Counted from the first letter of the stretch, positions 25,982 through 35,054 are shown. The stretch is 64,000 bases of DNA from Anaerolineaceae bacterium UBA5404 (GCA_002409625.1 DHNY01000003.1:6703-70702), one strand, 5' to 3'. Translations and numbers: made by a program. Notes: generated by a model from the letters alone, not told the origin.

Positions 25982-27691
25982 ATGACAGAAAACTTTTATT
26001 TAACTGAGAACCCCCGGCACACCGTCGAATTGAGTTTGGATGATGGTCGGGTGATTACCGGTGAGCGATTTGCGGCGCTGGAATCCTTTGCGAAAGTGGT
26101 TCAGGTTGAAGATGCGCCAATGATTGTTGGTGCGGTTTTGGATGGCTCATTACGTGAGTTGACTTACAAAATGGAACGTGACGGCAAAGGTAGCTTTATT
26201 ACCATGGCGGATGAAGATGGCGCGCGTATCTATCGCCGATCGCTTACTTTTTTGCTGGAAGTTGCCTTTAAACGTTGTTTCGGTGAAGGAAAATTGACCA
26301 TCGACCATTCCGTTTCTTCTGGTGGATACTATTGTCATGTCGAGAATGTTCCCGAATTTGGTACAGAAAGCCTGGTGGCTCTGGAGACGCTGATGCGGGA
26401 AATGGTGGAAGCAGATTTGCCCTTTGTGCGCGAAACCGTGCCCTTGGAAGAGGCGGTGGCTTATTTTAAGCAAAGTGGTGAAGATGACAAAGTGCGCTTG
26501 TTGAAGTATCGCAATCGATCTGATTTGGTGCTCTATAGTTTGGGCGATATCCGCGACTATCATCACGGTTACATGGTACCTTCAACGCGTTATCTCAAAT
26601 GGTTCGCGCTGGAATGGGTGGGTGATGCGTTTATTATGCATTTTCCACGCCGCCATTACCCAAGCGGACTTTCTAAAATGACCAGGTACCCCAAGTTGCT
26701 TAGGTCTTTTCAGGATTATGGCGAATGGCTCAAAAAGCTGGGCATTCCTTCGGTTGGTGCCTTAAATGATGCCATCCAGATGGGGCATATTGATGAGGTC
26801 ATCTTGGTTTCTGAGGCTTTGCACGAAATGCAGATTTCGAACATTGCGGATCAAATCCAGGAACGGCAGGACAAGGTTGGTTTGGTTCTGATTGCTGGAC
26901 CCTCATCTTCAGGTAAAACGACTTTTTCAAAACGCCTTAGCATTCAACTTTTGGCGAGGGGCATTACGCCATTTGCATTGGAGATGGATAACTTCTTTAT
27001 CGATCGCGAAAAGACCCCTTTGACTCCTGAAGGTGAAAAGGATTATGAATCTTTGCGCGCTTTGGACTTGAAGCGTTTAAATAAAGACCTGCGCGCGCTT
27101 TTGACCGGCAAAAAAGTGCAACTGCCACGCTATGACTTTTTGAGCGGACTGAGTGTGGATGGCGAAACCGCGCAACTGAAAAAAGATGATGTGATTATCC
27201 TGGAAGGCATTCATGGCATGAATCCGGACTTGCTGGAAGGCATCACTGCTGAAGAGACTTTTAAAATCTATGTCTCTTGCCTGACGCAACTTAACCTTGA
27301 TCGTCATAACCGTATCTCTACTACGGATACGCGTATGTTACGGCGCATCTTGCGGGACGCTCGCGACCGCGGCTATTCGGCTGAAGAAACCATTGGGCGT
27401 TGGGAATCGGTGCGCAAAGGTGAGGGCGAACACATCTTCCCATACCAGGAAAATGCAGATGTGATGTTCAACTCCGCACTGGCTTATGAATTGACCACCT
27501 TAAAGCCTTTGGTGGAGCCGCTGTTGCGCCAAGTGCGCTTTGGCACACGGGAGCACATCGAAGCCAAACGTTTGTTGAAGTTACTTGAGTGGTTCTTGCC
27601 GACCTCAACAGAATATGTACCCTCGAACTCACTCTTACGTGAGTTTACCGGCGGGTCACTGTTGACCAATTTCTCACTTTGGGAGCACTAA
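25982..27691 (+). CDS. Uridine-kinase-like nucleoside kinase with ThrRS-like N-domain
   Basis: This 569-residue protein joins an N-terminal half (about 1-230) resembling the TGS/second-additional-domain region of threonyl-tRNA synthetase to a C-terminal P-loop kinase of the uridine kinase/phosphoribulokinase family. The P-loop is GPSSSGKTT near 305; DNFF near 338, RYDF near 376 and EGIH near 400 are typical of uridine kinases. Two-domain proteins of this kind are known in Thermotoga and Firmicutes and are annotated as nucleoside kinase. It probably phosphorylates uridine or a related nucleoside. AGGAG lies eight bases before the ATG. It follows the amylase gene by 16 bases. Confidence 0.85.
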   Translation: MTENFYLTENPRHTVELSLDDGRVITGERFAALESFAKVVQVEDAPMIVGAVLDGSLRELTYKMERDGKGSFITMADEDGARIYRRSLTFLLEVAFKRCFGEGKLTIDHSVSSGGYYCHVENVPEFGTESLVALETLMREMVEADLPFVRETVPLEEAVAYFKQSGEDDKVRLLKYRNRSDLVLYSLGDIRDYHHGYMVPSTRYLKWFALEWVGDAFIMHFPRRHYPSGLSKMTRYPKLLRSFQDYGEWLKKLGIPSVGALNDAIQMGHIDEVILVSEALHEMQISNIADQIQERQDKVGLVLIAGPSSSGKTTFSKRLSIQLLARGITPFALEMDNFFIDREKTPLTPEGEKDYESLRALDLKRLNKDLRALLTGKKVQLPRYDFLSGLSVDGETAQLKKDDVIILEGIHGMNPDLLEGITAEETFKIYVSCLTQLNLDRHNRISTTDTRMLRRILRDARDRGYSAEETIGRWESVRKGEGEHIFPYQENADVMFNSALAYELTTLKPLVEPLLRQVRFGTREHIEAKRLLKLLEWFLPTSTEYVPSNSLLREFTGGSLLTNFSLWEH

Positions 27692-27718
27692 AGCCAGGTC
27701 GCATTACTTAAAAGAAAA

Positions 27719-27755
27719 TCGCCGGTGAGCATAGACTGCACCGGCGAATATTTTT
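27719..27755. terminator. Hairpin terminator between convergent genes
   Basis: TCGCCGGTG (27719-27727) pairs with CACCGGCGA (27739-27747) around an 11-base loop; ATATTTTT follows on the plus strand and A-rich sequence precedes it, so it may serve both strands. Confidence 0.75.
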
Positions 27756-27767
27756 CAAACGTAGACC

Positions 27768-29363
27768 CTATGGCGATTGATAGTACTTTTCATACCAATC
27801 ATCACGGATGAACACTTTGCCAAAATCTTCTTCATAGAGCAGTTTGTAGCCTTTAATTTCATTGTCGCGTACACCTCTATAAAAAACGCGGGCTGATTCA
27901 AGTTTATCTTGATCAACACCTTCAGCGTTGGGGTTTAGGTAATCTTTAACCCGTTGATTGATTAAAAGCAAAATGTCAAACTTGTGCTCTTCAATGTAGT
28001 TGTAATCCAACATCTCGAATGACGTGTAATTATGGGAGAAAGGTTGACCGAAGGGTAAATAAACCCGATAGTCATAGTAAACATTTGGATTTTCAGGAAT
28101 TGTTGGTTCTAAAACTTCAACGGCTTTGTGGTAAAACTGGATGCTTTCACTCGTTTCTTCCCGATGCAATTGGGCATCATAAGCTTTAACATTTTGTATA
28201 TTGAAGAAGACCATTTGAACCACGACAACACCAAGGAAAGCGAATCTTGCTATTTTGATCCAGAGTTTGTCTTTTTTTAGCTGTTCTTTATCTGGGAAAA
28301 GCATGTAAAGCATAGAAAAAGCAGGAATCGCGGAGGGTAGCCAATACTGGTACTTAAAATGTGTTGTAAAGAGAACAGTGAAAGTTAAAGGTACTAACCA
28401 GCAAAGCAATAGCACACTTAGCTTTTGTTTTGCCTTTTCTTTTAGACCCAGGTAAAAAGAAAAGATAATAGCCAAGAAGAAAGGCAAGCTTCCGTACGCG
28501 GGTTGGATGCCTTTCCATGCCGCAGCGAAACCTTTAACATAAACCAGGTCATAGCCTTTAGAAATCAGAGTAAATTCGTTGTAGAGTGTGAATGCGTATC
28601 TGGAAATGCCTTCGAAACTGAATAGGAATGGGTTAAAAATGACGAATGAAATGGCCATGATGAATGCGAACAATGCCCAATATCCCATGGCTTCAACAAA
28701 CTTTTGTTTCTTTTGCTTTATCTGAATGAGCAGTATCGGAACGATGGCTGCCAGAAAAAAGACCCCAATGAGCTTTGTGGCGGTTAAAATGCCAGCAAAG
28801 ATCGCAGCGATGAAGAAATGTTTACGAAACCTTTGCTCATCCTTCCAAAGGAAGAATAGCGTTAAGGCGGTTAGCAAAAAGACAAGCCCGTCAGGATGCC
28901 ACCACATATTGTTTTGAACAATTGCTGGTATTGTTAGAAGGATGAGGTAAAGCAGGATGGATTTATAGCTGGAAAATTGGTCCTGGATGTAAACCAGAAT
29001 TAATATGGCAATCAGGCTTGGTAAGACATTCACAAATTGCCTGAGGCTAACCATAAGCAGCGGTGTGTTCTGGAATTGATTGGTCCATCGCAAGATAAAA
29101 GCCGGGATGCTGGAAATTGAAAAATAAGGGAAACCATAGTGGTAAAAATTGTAATGAAAATAGTGTTGAAGGAATGAAGGACGATCAGGTTTGGGTGATG
29201 TCATTCGGTCAATAACAGTAAACGTTGCGTATTCGTCCGGTTCAAAAATATTGACCATGGCTTCATTTTCAGATCCGGCTTTGTTTGGAAAGATGAAGAC
29301 AACAAACGTTGCGATGGTGAGCAATGCAAGAACTAAAATAACCCATTTATTTGCTTTTTTCAT
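27768..29363 (-). CDS. Multipass GT-C type glycosyltransferase-like membrane protein
   Basis: This 531-residue protein has about ten to twelve hydrophobic segments and an acidic EPDEYAT motif in the first extracytoplasmic loop (about 41-47). That is the position of the catalytic acidic residues in GT-C enzymes of the PMT/ArnT (GT39/GT83) type, which use polyprenyl-phosphate sugars. HPDG near 155 and the soluble C-terminal end (about 410-531) fit the same architecture. I infer transfer of sugar to a protein, lipid or wall polymer, acceptor unknown. The ATG has no Shine-Dalgarno sequence but a perfect TATAAT seven bases upstream, suggesting leaderless transcription. Confidence 0.7.
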   Translation of the reverse strand: MKKANKWVILVLALLTIATFVVFIFPNKAGSENEAMVNIFEPDEYATFTVIDRMTSPKPDRPSFLQHYFHYNFYHYGFPYFSISSIPAFILRWTNQFQNTPLLMVSLRQFVNVLPSLIAILILVYIQDQFSSYKSILLYLILLTIPAIVQNNMWWHPDGLVFLLTALTLFFLWKDEQRFRKHFFIAAIFAGILTATKLIGVFFLAAIVPILLIQIKQKKQKFVEAMGYWALFAFIMAISFVIFNPFLFSFEGISRYAFTLYNEFTLISKGYDLVYVKGFAAAWKGIQPAYGSLPFFLAIIFSFYLGLKEKAKQKLSVLLLCWLVPLTFTVLFTTHFKYQYWLPSAIPAFSMLYMLFPDKEQLKKDKLWIKIARFAFLGVVVVQMVFFNIQNVKAYDAQLHREETSESIQFYHKAVEVLEPTIPENPNVYYDYRVYLPFGQPFSHNYTSFEMLDYNYIEEHKFDILLLINQRVKDYLNPNAEGVDQDKLESARVFYRGVRDNEIKGYKLLYEEDFGKVFIRDDWYEKYYQSP

Positions 29364-29370
29364 GGTCTGA

Positions 29371-29376
29371 ATTATA
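29371..29376 (-). promoter_or_regulatory. -10 element of probable leaderless promoter
   Basis: TATAAT on the minus strand ends seven bases before ATG 29363, and no Shine-Dalgarno sequence is present, so the mRNA probably begins at the start codon. The -35 region is weak. Confidence 0.45.
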
Positions 29377-29421
29377 CCCTGTAAACAAAATCTTCTTACT
29401 GCATTGCATGTAAAAATCCAT

Positions 29422-29453
29422 AAAAAAGAAGGCTACACAAAAGCGTAGCCTTC
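29422..29453 (-). terminator. Intrinsic terminator of the glyA-gcvT/aminotransferase unit
   Basis: GAAGGCTAC (29428-29436) pairs with GTAGCCTTC (29445-29453). Read on the minus strand the stem is followed by a run of six Ts. It lies just after the aminotransferase stop. Confidence 0.85.
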
Positions 29454-29478
29454 AGATATCAAATGTTTGAACTTGGGT

Positions 29479-30708
29479 TTACTTCTTTTCAGCCAAGGCG
29501 TTTTTGACCATGACTGAAATACGGCGCACGCCTTCGCGAATCTTATCGGGTTGGCTGGCGCTGAAGTTGAGGCGCATGGTATTGCGTGGGCCATCAATGG
29601 GGTAGAAAGGCATACCAGGCACATAAGCGACCCGTTCTTCAACCGCTTTGGGGAAGAGTTCCAGTGCGTCGCAGCCTTCGGGCAAGCGCAACCAGAGGAA
29701 GAGCCCACCCGCAGGGGTTGTCCAGGTTGTACCTTCGGGCATAAAGTCTTCAAAAGCCTGAAGCATGGTATCGCGGCGTTCCTTGTAAACGCGTTTGATG
29801 GTCTCGATGTGATCTGGCAGCCAATCACCAGCCACGAGCTCGTAAGCCACGTATTGGTCAAAGGTGGAGCATTGCAAGTCAGCGCCTTGTTTGGCTTGGG
29901 TCATCTTCTTGATGACATCTGTTGGACCAATCGCCCAGCCGATGCGTAAGCCCGGAGCCAAAATCTTGGAGAATGTGCTGGTGTGAATGACGTTACCGTT
30001 AAAATCGTCGGAACCTTCACGATAGGCACAGTCAAATGCGGCGATGGAAGGCAACATTTCGCCTTCGAAGATCAGCTTGCCGTAGGGGTCATCTTCCACT
30101 AAGGGAATATTGTAGTGATGCGAAAGTTCAACAATCTTTTTGCGTCGTTCCACAGTGAGGGAGACACCCATGGGGTTGTGGAAGTTTGGCAAGACGTAAA
30201 TGAACTTGGGTTTTTCAGCTTGGATACGTTCTTCCAGTTCATCAATTCTCATGCCATCATCATCGGTTTGGACGGTGACATATTCTGGTCCATAGGCGTT
30301 CCAGGCTTGAAGTGCACCAAGGTAGGTTGGGCTTTCAACGAGCACTTTGTCGCCGTTGTTGATGAAGATTCTGCCGATAAAGTCCAATGCTTGTTGTGAA
30401 CCACCGGTAATTTGGAGGTTCTCGAGGCCGATGTTGATGCCACGTGAGCGGTAATCATCCACCAGATATTGGCGTAGGGGGTCATAACCTTCGGTTGTGC
30501 TGTATTGGAGGGCTTTGAGCGGATGTTCAGCCAAAACTTTGGCACAAGCCTCCTTTACTTGCTCAACCGGGAAGAGTTCCCCAGCTGGAAAACCACCCCC
30601 AAACGAGATGACGTCTGGTTGGTTGGTTACTTTGAGAAGCTCGCGAATAAACGAGCTTTTCATACGAGTGGTACGTTCTGCAAAGCGTTGTTCCCATGGA
30701 TTTGTCAT
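29479..30708 (-). CDS. PLP-dependent class I/II aminotransferase
   Basis: This 409-residue fold-type I aminotransferase resembles the 2-aminoadipate/aromatic aminotransferase group (LysN, ARO8-like). Visible features are SFGGGFPAGELFP near 36-48, the ITGGSQQALDFIGR block (100-113), NFHNPMG near 175, DDPYGKL near 206 and the PLP lysine K248 in STFSKILAPGLRIGW. The exact amino donor is not decidable by eye. I chose ATG 30708 because GAGGAGAT lies just upstream; the longer frame to 30780 runs into the preceding gene. It is 25 bases after the GlyA-GcvT fusion and shares its terminator, so it may serve glycine/serine or branched amino-acid metabolism. Confidence 0.9.
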   Translation of the reverse strand: MTNPWEQRFAERTTRMKSSFIRELLKVTNQPDVISFGGGFPAGELFPVEQVKEACAKVLAEHPLKALQYSTTEGYDPLRQYLVDDYRSRGINIGLENLQITGGSQQALDFIGRIFINNGDKVLVESPTYLGALQAWNAYGPEYVTVQTDDDGMRIDELEERIQAEKPKFIYVLPNFHNPMGVSLTVERRKKIVELSHHYNIPLVEDDPYGKLIFEGEMLPSIAAFDCAYREGSDDFNGNVIHTSTFSKILAPGLRIGWAIGPTDVIKKMTQAKQGADLQCSTFDQYVAYELVAGDWLPDHIETIKRVYKERRDTMLQAFEDFMPEGTTWTTPAGGLFLWLRLPEGCDALELFPKAVEERVAYVPGMPFYPIDGPRNTMRLNFSASQPDKIREGVRRISVMVKNALAEKK

Positions 30709-30733
30709 AATGTATCTCCTCTCAATCTCGGGT

Positions 30734-33700
30734 TTATAAAAATCTTGAAACGATGGTTGCCATACTGGGGATTGCCACACGATCTCCGCTGCTCAATTCA
30801 GCTGGTGGTTTTTGTTGCCACTCAGGAGCATTTTGGAAGATGAAGATGGGCGTGCCCGCTTTGGCCATCTTTTTGTCAACATATGCTTGACCAGTCAAAT
30901 AACCATTTTGATCAATGGCGCAGCTGGTTACAAAACCGACCATACGACCACGGATATCACAGACCGGATCACCAGGATGTGCCATGCGTACACCTTTTTC
31001 GTCAAAGGTAAAGCGTGCCACAATAGATTTGCGTTTGGCTTCGTGGTCGAGGCTTGCCTGGCGTCCGATGAACCAAGCGGAGTTGAAGCGAACGAAGGAA
31101 ATAAATCCGGCGTCGCCGACCATGAGGTCAAAAACACCGCCCATTTCGTGTCCATAAAGGGGTAAGCCGGCTTCGGTGCGCAAAGAGTCGCGCGCGCCTA
31201 AACCGCAAGCCACTAAACCGTGGTCTTTACCTTCTTCCATGAGGGCGTTCCAAAGAGCTACCGCGCGATCTGGGTGTACAAAGACTTCAAAGCCCATTTC
31301 TTCACCGGTATAGCCAGTGCGCGAAACGATTACAGGCGTAATGCCCAGGTGGCTGTCGCAAAGTTCACCGCGACCCAAGCGGTTAATCTTGTGATCATGG
31401 CAATGGTCGCATGCCAAGCCGAGCAGGATGTCACGGCTGTTGGGTCCTTGGATGGCAATGCTCACCAATTGGTCTTTATCTTCAGCAGGGTCTTTGAGAT
31501 TGCGCAAGATGCATTTGCTTCCGGGGACTTTGACCCAGGGTTGGTCTGGATCGACCATGACTTCGTGGTTCTTCACAGCGTTGAGCCAAGCCCAGTCTTT
31601 TTGTTCATTGGCAGCATTGACGACGAGCAAGTAGCGGTCTTCATCACGGCGGTAAATGATGAGGTCATCAATCACTTTTCCGTAGGGATCCAGGAAATGC
31701 GCGTAGACAGATTCGCCAATCTCCAGGAAGACGGTGTCATTACTGGTGACAGAGTCTAAGAATACGGCGGCGTCTGGGCCTTCGCATTGGAAGACACCCA
31801 TGTGGGTAACATCAAACAGACCGGCGGTCTCGCGGACTGCTTTATGCTCTTCCATAACTGAGCTGTACCAAACGGGCATTTCAAAGCCACCAAACGGCAC
31901 CATTTTTGCGCCCATTTCGATATGGGTGTCGTATAGCACGGTGCGTTTTAAGGCTTGGTCTTTGGGTTCTTCCCAAACAAATTCGGGCAAACCAGGTTTG
32001 GAAAGTGTCTTGGGCATAGCAACATACCAGGGCTTGTCTTCGTAAACACGCACACCGTCTTTGATGTACTCCTCTGGTTCTGATGGCAAAATGGAGATTG
32101 GACCGGGAATTCTGATGGCTAAATCATCATCGTAATAGACGAAACCAGTAGAAATACCGTTCAGCCACGTGCCAGCCAAGCCTAAATGTTCAGATGGGAT
32201 AGTAAGTTTGAAATGCTTAGGGCTGATGCAGGTTAAAGTGGCATCAATATCACCACAGGTGGTGTGCATGCGGCTTGGTTGTGACTGACCAGGTTCAAGT
32301 GCTTCAATGTCGCTGGTAAGGGTGTAGTTGAGGAAAGTTCGTACGCCTTCACCACTCAGCTCAAAAGCGCCATAACCTTGGGCAGGATGGTCACTGGCAT
32401 AGAAATAATGCGGGTAACCATGCTTGGTGGGAATGTCGTCCATGGCTGGTTTTGAATCTGCCAGCTTGCGCACAGCGTCATTGACGATGGTCATGGTGCG
32501 GAAATCAAGCTTGGCGCGCACTTTTTCGCCACTGCGGGCAGGCATGGGATAGGTCTTGGTGGCGTCCAAAAGCTGCACAATTAAGCCAGCAATTTCTTCC
32601 ATTTCGGCTTCTTTGAAACCGCGTTGGGTGAGCCAGGTTGTACCAAGGCGGATACCTGAAGCAGTTAAAGCAGAGCGGTCACCAGGCACGGTATTGCGGT
32701 TGGTAACGATGCCAACCAGGTCAAGGATTCGGGCGGCAAGGTCACCGCTTAAGGGTGTGCCGTCGGGTCCGGTAAAGGTTTTGCAATCGATGAGTGCCAT
32801 ATGGCTATCGCTGCCACCGTAGGCAACACGGGCATCGTTATCTTTGAAACCTTTGATCAAAGCCTGGGTGTTGGCAAGCGTTTGCTTTTGCAGTTCCACA
32901 AACTCTGGTTTGGTGGCGAGTTTGAGGGCAAGCGCCAATGCGGCAACGGTGTTCATATGTGGACCACCTTGCTCGCCAGGGAAGACACCCTTATCAATTT
33001 CTTCGCCAAGTTCGCGGTCCTGGGTAATGAGCACTGCGCCACGAGGACCACATAGGGTCTTGTGGGTGGTGAAGCTAACGATATCAGCAATGCCAACTGG
33101 TGATGGAATCACCTTGGCAGCAACCAGTCCTGCGATGTGGGAGGCATCAGCGAGGAAGTAAGCGCCAACTTCATCTGCAATTTCGCGGAATTTCTGCCAA
33201 TCAGGAACCCAAGGATAAGAGGTGTAACCTGCAACCAGAATTTTTGGCTTTACTTCTTTGGCGATTTTTAAGATTGCATCGTAATCCAGTCGTTCAGTTT
33301 CTGGATCAACGGTGTAATGATAGGCGTCATACACCAAGCCAGAGCGGTTGACTGGCGCGCCGTGCGTCAAGTGACCACCATGCAACAAGTCCATACCCAA
33401 AATGGCATCGCCAGGTTTGAGCAGGGCAGTATAGACAGCCGTGTTGGCAGGTGCACCAGAAAGGGGTTGCACGTTGACCCAAAGGTCATCGGCAGTGTGG
33501 TCGTTGGCAGCAAAAAGCTCAGCCGCGCGTCGGCGTGCTAAAGCTTCGAGCATGTCAATATATTCGACACCTTTGTAATAGCGCGGGTCGCTATGGCGGC
33601 GATATCTGCCAAGTTGATAGGCGTAATCCATGATGGTATCTTCATCCTGGTAACGCGTTTCGGGTCGTGGATAGCCTTCGGCGTAAATATTTTGGAAGGA

Positions 33701-33853
33701 AGAACCCAATAATTTGCGCACAGCAAGTGGCGCGATGCTTTCGCTGGGGATCATGATGAGACGTCGCGCCTGGCGCTCGTTTTCGAACTCTACCAATCCG
33801 GCAACGTGTTCGTCATAATCTGCAACATCTTGTTTGAATAGAAAATCGGTCAT
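30734..33853 (-). CDS. glyA-gcvT: Fused serine hydroxymethyltransferase-aminomethyltransferase
   Basis: This single 1039-residue frame holds two folate enzymes. Residues 1-440 are a SHMT with substrate loop ESIAPLAVRKLLG (38-50), DASHIAGL (236-243) and PLP lysine K265 in THKTLCGPRG. Residues about 636-1039 are GcvT, the T protein of the glycine cleavage system, with FGGFEMPVWY (654-663), GLFDVTHMG and GYTGEEMGFEVF. A middle segment (about 490-600) looks like a degraded GcvT N-terminal fold. SHMT makes glycine and methylene-THF from serine, and GcvT makes methylene-THF from aminomethylated H protein; fusion could channel THF. No gcvH or gcvP lies nearby. AAGGACGTG precedes the ATG, and a structured leader lies upstream. 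Confidence 0.93.
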   Translation of the reverse strand: MTDFLFKQDVADYDEHVAGLVEFENERQARRLIMIPSESIAPLAVRKLLGSSFQNIYAEGYPRPETRYQDEDTIMDYAYQLGRYRRHSDPRYYKGVEYIDMLEALARRRAAELFAANDHTADDLWVNVQPLSGAPANTAVYTALLKPGDAILGMDLLHGGHLTHGAPVNRSGLVYDAYHYTVDPETERLDYDAILKIAKEVKPKILVAGYTSYPWVPDWQKFREIADEVGAYFLADASHIAGLVAAKVIPSPVGIADIVSFTTHKTLCGPRGAVLITQDRELGEEIDKGVFPGEQGGPHMNTVAALALALKLATKPEFVELQKQTLANTQALIKGFKDNDARVAYGGSDSHMALIDCKTFTGPDGTPLSGDLAARILDLVGIVTNRNTVPGDRSALTASGIRLGTTWLTQRGFKEAEMEEIAGLIVQLLDATKTYPMPARSGEKVRAKLDFRTMTIVNDAVRKLADSKPAMDDIPTKHGYPHYFYASDHPAQGYGAFELSGEGVRTFLNYTLTSDIEALEPGQSQPSRMHTTCGDIDATLTCISPKHFKLTIPSEHLGLAGTWLNGISTGFVYYDDDLAIRIPGPISILPSEPEEYIKDGVRVYEDKPWYVAMPKTLSKPGLPEFVWEEPKDQALKRTVLYDTHIEMGAKMVPFGGFEMPVWYSSVMEEHKAVRETAGLFDVTHMGVFQCEGPDAAVFLDSVTSNDTVFLEIGESVYAHFLDPYGKVIDDLIIYRRDEDRYLLVVNAANEQKDWAWLNAVKNHEVMVDPDQPWVKVPGSKCILRNLKDPAEDKDQLVSIAIQGPNSRDILLGLACDHCHDHKINRLGRGELCDSHLGITPVIVSRTGYTGEEMGFEVFVHPDRAVALWNALMEEGKDHGLVACGLGARDSLRTEAGLPLYGHEMGGVFDLMVGDAGFISFVRFNSAWFIGRQASLDHEAKRKSIVARFTFDEKGVRMAHPGDPVCDIRGRMVGFVTSCAIDQNGYLTGQAYVDKKMAKAGTPIFIFQNAPEWQQKPPAELSSGDRVAIPSMATIVSRFL

Positions 33854-33919
33854 TTATCACGTCCTTATGTTATTTTTTTGGATTTGATTTTTGCCAAAAT
33901 ATGGCACTTGGCAGGGTGA

Positions 33920-34010
33920 TGATGGTATGGGGGCATAGTTACTTGAAACGAAGGTTCCAAGGCTTGACATACTCCGTTTAGAGGCGAGATGACTATGCGG
34001 ATTTCCATCA
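33920..34010 (-). promoter_or_regulatory. Structured RNA leader of the glyA-gcvT gene, class unknown
   Basis: Read on the minus strand, TGATGG (34010-34005) pairs with CCATCA (33925-33920). Inside it GCATAGT (33998-33992) pairs with ACTATGC (33939-33933). Between these arms are a small CTC/GAG hairpin and a stem CTTGGAA-CCTTCG-TTTCAAG. Together they form a closed multi-branched element of about 90 nt. A TACAAT -10 (34021-34016) would start transcription at the first helix. Further downstream, TGCCAA-N10-TTGGCA lies close to the gene. It does not match glycine, THF or SAM/SAH riboswitch cores as I know them. Confidence 0.55.
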
Positions 34011-34015
34011 ATTCT

Positions 34016-34021
34016 ATTGTA
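34016..34021 (-). promoter_or_regulatory. Putative -10 of the glyA-gcvT leader
   Basis: TACAAT on the minus strand ends five bases before the first helix of the structured leader. The -35 is poor (TTGAGG lies 20 bases upstream). Confidence 0.35.
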
Positions 34022-34134
34022 CCCTAAAGCCAGAAAAAATACCTCAATCTTCTGAGATTAATACACAAGAATCCAGTAAATATTGGGCATTGCCAAGGCT
34101 AGACGTCTTATATGGTCTAAAATAGCAAGTCTTG

Positions 34135-34140
34135 TATAAT
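34135..34140 (+). promoter_or_regulatory. -10 element of probable leaderless sigma-factor promoter
   Basis: A perfect TATAAT ends seven bases before ATG 34148, and there is no Shine-Dalgarno sequence. The transcript would begin at the start codon. No clear -35 is seen. Confidence 0.5.
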
Positions 34141-34147
34141 TTTAACT

Positions 34148-34714
34148 ATGCAAGAGAAATTAGAATCAATGGATGAAATTGAGCTCATTGAAAAAGCGAA
34201 AAAGGATCCAGAGGCTTTTGGTCAGCTTTATGATCGCTATGTTGTGCGGATTTACAACTATGTTTACTATCGGGTGAGCAATGTTGGGGATGCAGAAGAC
34301 CTGACTGCTAAAGTTTTCTTTAAGGCTTTGGACAATATCAGCAAATATCGGCATATGGGTTTGCCTTTTTCTGCTTGGCTTTATCGCATTGCTCACAACC
34401 AGGTGGCTAATTTCCATCGCGATCGTTCACGCGTGAAAGAAATATCTATTGATGATTTGGTGCTGTCTGATTCCAGTACGAACCCAACACCAGAAAAAGC
34501 CATCCAAACGGATCAAGAACAAGCGGCATTGTTGCGCCTGGTGAACGACCTAAGCCCACAAAAAAGAGATCTCGTTGTGCTAAAATTCGCCCATCGCCTC
34601 AGCAATGCTGAAATAGGCAAGCTTTTTGGGAAATCTGAAGGCGCGATAAAGAGCTTGTATCATCGCACCTTGCTTGAGTTACGCGATTTAGTGGAAAGAC
34701 ATGATCTTTCCTGA
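34148..34714 (+). CDS. ECF-type RNA polymerase sigma factor
   Basis: This 188-residue protein has the two domains of extracytoplasmic-function sigma factors. Sigma-2 lies at about 22-90, with AFGQLYDRYV, DAEDLTAKVFFKAL and FSAWLYRIAHNQVANFHRD for -10 recognition. Sigma-4 lies at about 125-180, with LSPQKRDLVVLKFAHRLSNAEIGKLFGKSEGAIKS as its helix-turn-helix region. It directs RNA polymerase to an unknown regulon, possibly under control of the membrane protein encoded next. ATG 34169 is an alternative start. The -10-like sequence at the ATG suggests leaderless expression. Confidence 0.92.
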   Translation: MQEKLESMDEIELIEKAKKDPEAFGQLYDRYVVRIYNYVYYRVSNVGDAEDLTAKVFFKALDNISKYRHMGLPFSAWLYRIAHNQVANFHRDRSRVKEISIDDLVLSDSSTNPTPEKAIQTDQEQAALLRLVNDLSPQKRDLVVLKFAHRLSNAEIGKLFGKSEGAIKSLYHRTLLELRDLVERHDLS

Positions 34715-34750
34715 AACCAAAAGACCTTGAAAGTGTTTGTTAAGATAAGT

Positions 34751-35011
34751 ATGGAAGATTTGCAACTATCAAACATGAGTGCCAGCGAAATTGAGCTGAT
34801 GGAAGGCTTTTTAAACAAAAGTTTTAGCAATTTGCAACCAAAAGCCAGTTTTCAGGCGTCCCTAAAAGACCGACTGACCGCATCCAATGTGTTTTCCCGT
34901 CGCAATCGCTTAGGCGCTTCATGGGTGCTGGGTTTGAGTGTTGCATTGGCAGGTTTTACTTTTTATGGCATTTGTTACCTGATTTATAAGTCTTACGTTT
35001 CCAAAAGTTAA
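34751..35011 (+). CDS. Small single-pass membrane protein, possible anti-sigma partner
   Basis: This 86-residue protein has a soluble N-terminal half and one transmembrane helix (about 57-79), with a short basic C-terminus. Position right after an ECF sigma gene and the cytosolic-domain-plus-one-helix layout fit a membrane anti-sigma factor. However, it has no HxxxCxxC zinc motif and is short for that class. I chose ATG 34751; TTG 34727 in the same frame is possible, and neither has a clear ribosome binding site. The role is an inference from context. Confidence 0.55.
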   Translation: MEDLQLSNMSASEIELMEGFLNKSFSNLQPKASFQASLKDRLTASNVFSRRNRLGASWVLGLSVALAGFTFYGICYLIYKSYVSKS

Positions 35012-35054
35012 TCCCTAATTGGGCATTTTTAATAGGTCACAAGTCAATTGCTTG

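Noticed and set aside
33920..34010. Glycine or THF riboswitch before glyA-gcvT
   Set aside because: The context invites it, but neither the glycine aptamer core nor the THF pseudoknot sequence could be found in the leader.
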